A DNA stretch of 10,335 bases from Pseudomonadota bacterium. GTDB lineage: Bacteria > Desulfobacterota > Desulfobulbia > Desulfobulbales > DAOVYS01. The stretch covers positions 1 through 10,335 of the forward strand of contig DAOVYS010000072.1 of NCBI GenBank assembly GCA_030635485.1, written 5' to 3'. How positions within the stretch are numbered: position 1 is the stretch's first letter; each line of letters opens with the position of its first letter. The position numbers were made by a program, and so were the translations under genes. A model generated the notes under the pieces. It searched no databases. It saw nothing but the letters and a program-made list of their open reading frames with translations, and had not been told where the DNA came from. Shown here in pieces: positions 6,102 to 10,335 of the stretch.

Positions 6102-8023
6102 GTTCTCTCGTCCGAAACCAGATCCATCTGGGCAGTAAAACGTAAGACCACCCTGTTTTCAAATATGGCCGAGGACCGCATAGTGATGGATGGCGGGCCA
6201 AACAGCGTTGAATCCTTCAGTTCTATCAGATACCCTGCCAGATCGGCTTCAAAGGTCTGGGGGGTCCCCAGGACAATACCTTTCACGGTCACTCTTTTTT
6301 TGGGCGCTTTGACCTTCCTTTTGTCCTTTTTTCTTTTTGTTTTGCTCGCAGGATCCGGGGGCATAAGGGCCGAGATATTGAGCAGCCGGATGTTTGGATG
6401 TCCGATATCGGCGAGTTCACTCAAAACAGCCATTCCCAGATGTCTGGATGCCTGTTTTTTGACTGTTTGCTTGTTTTGTTTAATCACTGCGATCAGATCG
6501 TTTATCATCTGTTCATCAGTTCGGATGGCGTATCTGTTTATCTCTTGCTCTGTCTCGGCATACCTCGCTTTTGTCAAATTGAGATTATGATTCTGCCATA
6601 GATAAACGGCTGAGCAGAGGACAACCAGTACGGAAAACAGAGACAGAACAATCCGGTTGATACGGCCGATTTTTTGGTGTTGTTCCTTGTTCTTGTGTGT
6701 AAAGATGAAATTGGGTGTCAGGGAATTGGAAGAAAGGGCCAGACCTGTTGCGGGCGCATATGCGGTCCTTTCGGAAAGCGATCCCGGACCTGACAGGTTT
6801 TTAGAGACGAACGGATCAAAGGTCTCTAAGGGAAGACGCAGCTGTTCTCTGATATTATCGACAATAATCGGGCTGGCGCATATTTCCCCTGAGATGATGA
6901 TCTTACCTACGCCGTTGGAATCAAACATCAGGGAATAATGGCCGATCGTTCTTTCCACCTGTCGGATGAGCCTCTTTAAGACCGGACGGATTGTACGCGC
7001 AAAAATTATGGGGTTGAATACCTTTTCCACATTGTCGTCAGATTCGTCGAATTCATCTATTGATGCTGCGGACTCATTGATCAGGTTAAAGAATATTTCC
7101 CCGGCCTTGTTTTTGTCCAGCAGATGAGGAGTCTCAACGGTTAAATCAACCGCTTTGTCCTCCGAATCGACGAGAGACAGGGGAGATTCTTCTTCTGTTT
7201 CACTCATTCCCTCCCTGATGGAGTCTATCATGCTGTTAATGCCGGTCTTTATTTCGCGTGATAAGGCAAGGTTTCCGTTTGCTGAAAAGATATCAATGCG
7301 TGACCAGTCTCTTCCCACATATAGACTGCACACTCCTTTTCCCTTGGTTTCGATCCAGCCTTTTTTAAAAATATTCTGGAGTCCGAATGAAAGAATCGAT
7401 ATGCCGGCAAGGGGAAAACCGCTTTTAGTGAAAACGGCTTTGAGATTTTCAACCGCCTGTTTTGAGGCGGTATAGGCCATGACCCCTATCTTTTCTACGC
7501 CTTCGTCATAAACATTACCCAGTACTTCAAAATCGAAAATCACCTCTTTTTCGTCAAAAGGAACCTCTTTTTTGTATGTCCAGAATGTTGCATTGGAGAT
7601 CTGTTTCTTCGGCACTTTTGGGATTTTCAAGAGGCGCATTTCAACCATGGAGGAAGGAATGGCGCTCCAGATTTTCGTCTTTTTGGAAGAAGCCAGGAAT
7701 TTTTTCAGGCTTGAACCGAGGAATTGCTGGAATTGTGGGCTCTCTTTTGAAATGCCGGAAGGAAAAGGTACGGTCAGATACCCGAGGAGTCCATCGTTTT
7801 TGCCTGAGGAACTGCTTATTGCGGCAAGTTTAAGGTCGCTGTGGTCGATATCAACGCCGACGGTAACCTTTTGGGCAAAGGCTGACAGCCCTTTTTTTTC
7901 GGATGTTATGTCGTTGGATGATGTGACTGACGGAGTGGTATTAAACGCTTCCGGTTCCACGCCTTTTTTGCTTCTGATAAGATCAAGAAGCTTCTCTGTT
8001 GAGGAGATTTCGCTTTGACGCAC
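6098..8023 (-). CDS. mshI: PilM-PilN fusion (MshI-like / GspL-like) inner-membrane scaffold protein
   Basis: One polypeptide joins a cytoplasmic PilM-like actin-fold domain to a PilN-like membrane domain. Counting from the longest frame (TTG at 8047; subtract 8 for the GTG start): a 60-residue leader; the PilM-like domain at about 60-440, beginning VTVGVDIDHSDLKLAAIS (phosphate-1-like loop) and containing SAIPSSMVEMRLLKIPKVPK, as in PilM proteins; an acidic Ser/Asp/Glu-rich insertion at about 281-343; a transmembrane helix at about 464-484; a coiled coil at about 487-530; and a periplasmic ferredoxin-like region at about 535-645, interrupted by a lysine/arginine-rich stretch at about 569-586. 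The fused layout matches MshI and GspL, which dock the E ATPase. Start choice: no Shine-Dalgarno precedes TTG 8047, but GGAGAG lies 9 bases before GTG 8023 (6 before TTG 8026), so I place it at 8023. First gene of the operon; it overlaps the PilO-like gene by 4 bp. Confidence 0.85.
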   Translation of the reverse strand: MRQSEISSTEKLLDLIRSKKGVEPEAFNTTPSVTSSNDITSEKKGLSAFAQKVTVGVDIDHSDLKLAAISSSSGKNDGLLGYLTVPFPSGISKESPQFQQFLGSSLKKFLASSKKTKIWSAIPSSMVEMRLLKIPKVPKKQISNATFWTYKKEVPFDEKEVIFDFEVLGNVYDEGVEKIGVMAYTASKQAVENLKAVFTKSGFPLAGISILSFGLQNIFKKGWIETKGKGVCSLYVGRDWSRIDIFSANGNLALSREIKTGINSMIDSIREGMSETEEESPLSLVDSEDKAVDLTVETPHLLDKNKAGEIFFNLINESAASIDEFDESDDNVEKVFNPIIFARTIRPVLKRLIRQVERTIGHYSLMFDSNGVGKIIISGEICASPIIVDNIREQLRLPLETFDPFVSKNLSGPGSLSERTAYAPATGLALSSNSLTPNFIFTHKNKEQHQKIGRINRIVLSLFSVLVVLCSAVYLWQNHNLNLTKARYAETEQEINRYAIRTDEQMINDLIAVIKQNKQTVKKQASRHLGMAVLSELADIGHPNIRLLNISALMPPDPASKTKRKKDKRKVKAPKKRVTVKGIVLGTPQTFEADLAGYLIELKDSTLFGPPSITMRSSAIFENRVVLRFTAQMDLVSDERT

Positions 8024-8026
8024 CAA

Positions 8027-8038
8027 AAGATGCTCTCC
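8027..8038 (-). promoter_or_regulatory. GGAGAG ribosome binding site of the operon's first gene
   Basis: On the minus strand GGAGAG is followed by CATCTTTTG and then GTG. It is the only Shine-Dalgarno-like string near the 5' end of this frame, and it argues against the TTG at 8047 as the start. TTG at 8026 is also at workable spacing (6 bases). Confidence 0.5.
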
Positions 8039-8135
8039 GTTTTTCAATTATAGGGAAGTGAACCTGAATGTGATATGATCAATCCCGCAAGACTATTGTT
8101 GAAAATAGATACAAGTGGGCAAATGTATTAATAAA

Positions 8136-8165
8136 ATGATACAATTTGCAACTATGGAATGTCAA
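8136..8165 (-). promoter_or_regulatory. Candidate sigma-70 promoter of the MSHA-like operon
   Basis: The minus strand carries a perfect -35 TTGACA (8165-8160), an 18-base spacer and a -10 TATCAT (8141-8136; five of six consensus bases). Transcription would start near 8129, giving a leader of about 105 nt before the GTG start. The DNA around it is AT-rich. A second, weaker option is a perfect TATAAT at 8052-8047 with ATCACA 16 bases upstream, which would give a leader of only about 17 nt containing the GGAGAG. No sigma-54 GG/GC pair was seen. Confidence 0.5.
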
Positions 8166-8186
8166 GGAGAAATGCGGTAATAGCTA

Positions 8187-8368
8187 AGGGCCTGTAAGAA
8201 AACAACTTGGTCGATATTGCGCTTAGATTTGGGCCAGGTTTGAATGCGGTGGTTGAGTAAAACCGCAGGCGTAGCAGGGCTACGTTGAGGATTTTGCGAT
8301 TGAGCCGTATTCAAAGATGGCCCGAAGATAAGATGCAAGATTGGCCAAGTTGTTTCTTTACAGGCCCT
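8187..8368. mobile_element. MITE-like long palindromic element (about 182 bp, TA-flanked)
   Basis: The ends are inverted repeats: the 24 bases from 8187 (AGGGCCTGTAAGAAAACAAC...) match the reverse complement of the bases ending at 8368 at 22 of 24 positions. The symmetry continues inward, imperfectly, to the exact centre, where CGTAGC (8270-8275) and GCTACG (8279-8284) flank a 3-base loop. The whole element can therefore fold into one long hairpin. It contains no ORF. TA lies immediately outside both ends (8185-8186 and 8369-8370), as expected for a TA target duplication of IS630/Tc1-mariner type, although the TA could also be part of the inverted repeat, since CTAAG/CTTAG pair too. It starts 22 bases past the kinase stop codon and ends 21 bases short of the operon's -35 box. 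In read-through RNA it would insulate the two transcription units or be processed. Confidence 0.75.
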
Positions 8369-8390
8369 TAGGAGGGGCAGGGAGTTACAA

Positions 8391-10335
8391 TTATGTCTGA
8401 TCCAATGCCTTTCTTATTGTATCAGACAATTTTTCCATTGTGAACGGTTTCTGGATAAAATCGACGGCTCCCTTTTCCAGAAGTTCGGCTGCGTTGCCGT
8501 CAATGTTGTATCCGCTGCAAATAATGACTGTTACATCAGGATTGATTTTTCTTAAAGCTTCATAGGTTTTTTTGCCGTTCATGTCAGGCATGATCATATC
8601 AAGAATAACCAGATCGATCTGATTACGATGTGTTTGATAAATATCGATCGCCTTATGGCCTCCTGATGCCTGGAACACCTTGTATCCCAATGTGTTCAGC
8701 ATATCAACGCCTACATCCAGGATGATCTGTTCATCATCGATAAAGAGAATTGTGCCCTCTCCCTGTACCATCTTGCCGGTGTCGGGCAATGAATCGGCAA
8801 GAGTTATGTCCGTCTCGGTCGCGGGCAGGTAAATATTAAAAGTGGAACCATGACCCTTTTCACTGTAAACATTGATAAAACCGCCATGGTTTTTGATAAT
8901 GCCATAGGCGGAGGCCAATCCCAGTCCTGTGCCGCGGCCCATCTCTTTAGTGGTAAAGAAGGGGTCGAATATACGTTTTTGAGTCTTTTTATCCATACCG
9001 GTCCCTGTATCGGTAATCGACACCTTGACGTATTTCCCCGGTTGCACATGAGCATGTTCGGCCTGGATCCGTTCCAGATTGAAATTATCTGTTTCCAGAT
9101 AAATATTTCCGCCGCCCGGCATGGCCTGCCACGCGTTCACAAAGATGTTCAAGAGTACCTGTTCCAGCTGCACCTGATCGACTTCAACCGGCCAGAGATT
9201 GTCGGCGTATTTTTCTCGTATGATGATCTCTTTTTTTGTCCGGCCGAACATACGACCATTTTTTTTGAGTACTTTATTGAGATCCACAGGCTCAAGCTTA
9301 TATTTTCCGCCTCCGGCGAGCCCTAACAGCTGCGAGGTCAGTTCAGCGCCGCTTTTTATTTGATTTTCGATATATTGCAGTCTCGTGTAATTGGGGTGGC
9401 TGGGGTCGGAGTCATTTAATATCAGGGACGTATATCCCTGAATAACCATGAGCAGGTTGTTAAAATCATGGGCAATCCCTCCGGCCAGGGTGCCTATGGA
9501 TTCCATTTTTTGAGCCTGTTGGAGCTTAGCCTCAAGGCGTTTTTTTTCAGTAACATCGATCATGGCGCCTTCAATATAATCGTCTTCAGGATAGAGCCTG
9601 GCCGATATGGTCAAATCTACTTTTTTACCGTCTTTACGCGGGACCCGTATTTCTAAATCAGAGACTGCCCCCTCTTTCTCCAATCTTTTAAGGAAATTCG
9701 ATCTTTTCTCAGGGGCATAGACCTTGGAAAAGGCGAATTCCTTGATCAGATCCTCAACCGAATCATAGCCGAGGATATGGGCTGTGATCTGATTGGCCAT
9801 TAATATCTTGCCGTCGCTTGGCCGGCTGCGGTATAAGCCTGCCATGGCGTTTTCATACAATCTCCGGTAACGTTTTTCCGATTTCTGTTGGGCCTTTTCG
9901 GACTTTTTGCGTTCGATAATGTCGTGAAAGACCAGAACAATCCCTATTATATGCCCATTATCATCCCTAATGGGTGCGCCGCTGTCATCAATGGGTATTT
10001 CCGTTCCGTCTTTGGAAATCAAGACAGTGTGATTCGCCAGACCTACTATAGTGCCTTTCCTTATTACCTTGTTTACAGGGTCCTCGACCTGTTCACGTGT
10101 TTTTTCATTTACAATATTAAAGATACTTTTTAACGGTTTCCCTTTAGCCTCCGCCTCATCCCAACCGGTCAAGGAGATGGCCACTTTGTTCATGAATTCC
10201 ACATGTCCTTTTGCATCCGTAACAATCACGGCATCGCCGATGCTCTTTAGAATGGTGGAAAGCCACTCTTCGCGTTCTCTTAATTTGTTTTCCATCCTGC
10301 TTTTGTAAAGAGCCATCTCTACAGCAGTGTGTAAC
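8391..10335 (-). CDS. PAS-PAS hybrid sensor histidine kinase with C-terminal receiver (5'-partial)
   Basis: A soluble-looking two-component kinase: no transmembrane helix is visible. From the ATG at 10316: a PAS domain at about 15-135 (WLSTILKSIGDAVIVTD...), a second PAS at about 148-258, HisKA with phosphoacceptor H283 in GIAHDFNN, an N box with N394, G1 DTGTGM at 436-441, G2 GRGTGLGLA at 460-468, then a REC domain at about 521-640 with the acidic pair D527/D528, phosphoacceptor D573, S601 and K623. All catalytic residues are present. The frame has no stop upstream of the ATG and remains open to the edge, reading Leu-His-Thr-Ala-Val-Glu before Met-Ala-Leu-Tyr-Lys. That sequence resembles the end of a REC domain running into the linker of longer kinases, so the true start probably lies outside and the ATG is probably internal. 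The signal sensed is unknown. A link to the pilus operon is suggested only by adjacency, and the MITE separates them. Confidence 0.9.
   Translation of the reverse strand, partial: LHTAVEMALYKSRMENKLREREEWLSTILKSIGDAVIVTDAKGHVEFMNKVAISLTGWDEAEAKGKPLKSIFNIVNEKTREQVEDPVNKVIRKGTIVGLANHTVLISKDGTEIPIDDSGAPIRDDNGHIIGIVLVFHDIIERKKSEKAQQKSEKRYRRLYENAMAGLYRSRPSDGKILMANQITAHILGYDSVEDLIKEFAFSKVYAPEKRSNFLKRLEKEGAVSDLEIRVPRKDGKKVDLTISARLYPEDDYIEGAMIDVTEKKRLEAKLQQAQKMESIGTLAGGIAHDFNNLLMVIQGYTSLILNDSDPSHPNYTRLQYIENQIKSGAELTSQLLGLAGGGKYKLEPVDLNKVLKKNGRMFGRTKKEIIIREKYADNLWPVEVDQVQLEQVLLNIFVNAWQAMPGGGNIYLETDNFNLERIQAEHAHVQPGKYVKVSITDTGTGMDKKTQKRIFDPFFTTKEMGRGTGLGLASAYGIIKNHGGFINVYSEKGHGSTFNIYLPATETDITLADSLPDTGKMVQGEGTILFIDDEQIILDVGVDMLNTLGYKVFQASGGHKAIDIYQTHRNQIDLVILDMIMPDMNGKKTYEALRKINPDVTVIICSGYNIDGNAAELLEKGAVDFIQKPFTMEKLSDTIRKALDQT

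Noticed and set aside
7572..8018. A 148-codon plus-strand open frame opposite the PilM-PilN gene
   Set aside because: It is antisense to a well-supported coding region, with low-complexity Phe/Ser-rich content and no family resemblance.
8121..8151. Alternative promoter TTGCAA-17-ATACAT upstream of the operon
   Set aside because: Its -10 box is poor, and it overlaps the better TTGACA-18-TATCAT pair.
8187..8368. CRISPR array, tRNA or riboswitch in the 343-base intergenic block
   Set aside because: There is no repeated spacer pattern, no cloverleaf or CCA end, and the structure is a single long palindrome with transposon-like ends.
8850..9326. A 158-codon plus-strand open frame opposite the kinase gene
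   Set aside because: It is the complement of the conserved HATPase and HisKA region, so sequence constraint there is explained by the kinase.

Overview
The window is a tightly packed, single-strand stretch of a bacterial chromosome in which every gene reads on the minus strand, so biological order runs from the high coordinates to the low ones. Moderate GC content, an MSHA-type pilus cluster, a PAS-rich hybrid kinase with a H-D-F-N-N phosphoacceptor box, and intergenic GTTCA/TGAAC and long-palindrome repeats together suggest a Gram-negative bacterium of the Desulfobacterota (deltaproteobacterial) type. The phylum is inferred from style, not proven. The secretin and lipoprotein signals do show an outer membrane.

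Region by region, in transcription order: (1) 10335-8391, a hybrid histidine kinase (PAS-PAS-HisKA-HATPase-REC) whose reading frame is still open at the window edge, so its N-terminus is missing. (2) 8390-8024, an intergenic block holding an almost full-length palindromic element of about 182 bp that looks like a MITE, then a good sigma-70-type promoter and a short leader. (3) 8023-25, a six-gene operon-like run: a PilM-PilN fusion (MshI-like), a PilO-like protein (MshJ-like), a PilP/GspC-like protein (MshK position), an outer-membrane secretin lipoprotein (MshL-like), an ExeA/MshM-like AAA ATPase with periplasmic LysM-like and SPOR-like domains, and a GspE/PilB/MshE-like assembly ATPase. The last 11 bases could be the start of a PilC/GspF/MshG-like platform protein.

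The order I-J-K-L-M-E matches the Vibrio MSHA pilus locus, apart from the absence of an mshN gene between M and E. That slot holds only a repeat-rich 121-bp gap. Together the genes would build a trans-envelope machine: the E ATPase powers pilin assembly or secretion, the fused M-N protein and the O and P proteins form the inner-membrane alignment complex, the M ATPase probably helps the secretin get through or anchor to peptidoglycan, and the secretin forms the outer-membrane gate. No pilin or prepilin peptidase gene is visible, so it cannot be settled here whether the machine is a pilus or a type II-like secretion system.

I found no wholly new system. The points most worth a second look are the LysM+SPOR architecture of the AAA protein, the PilM-PilN fusion with its acidic and lysine-rich insertions, the partly degenerate c-di-GMP motif of the E ATPase, the MITE beside the operon promoter, and the small repeat family that supplies the AAA gene's stop codon.
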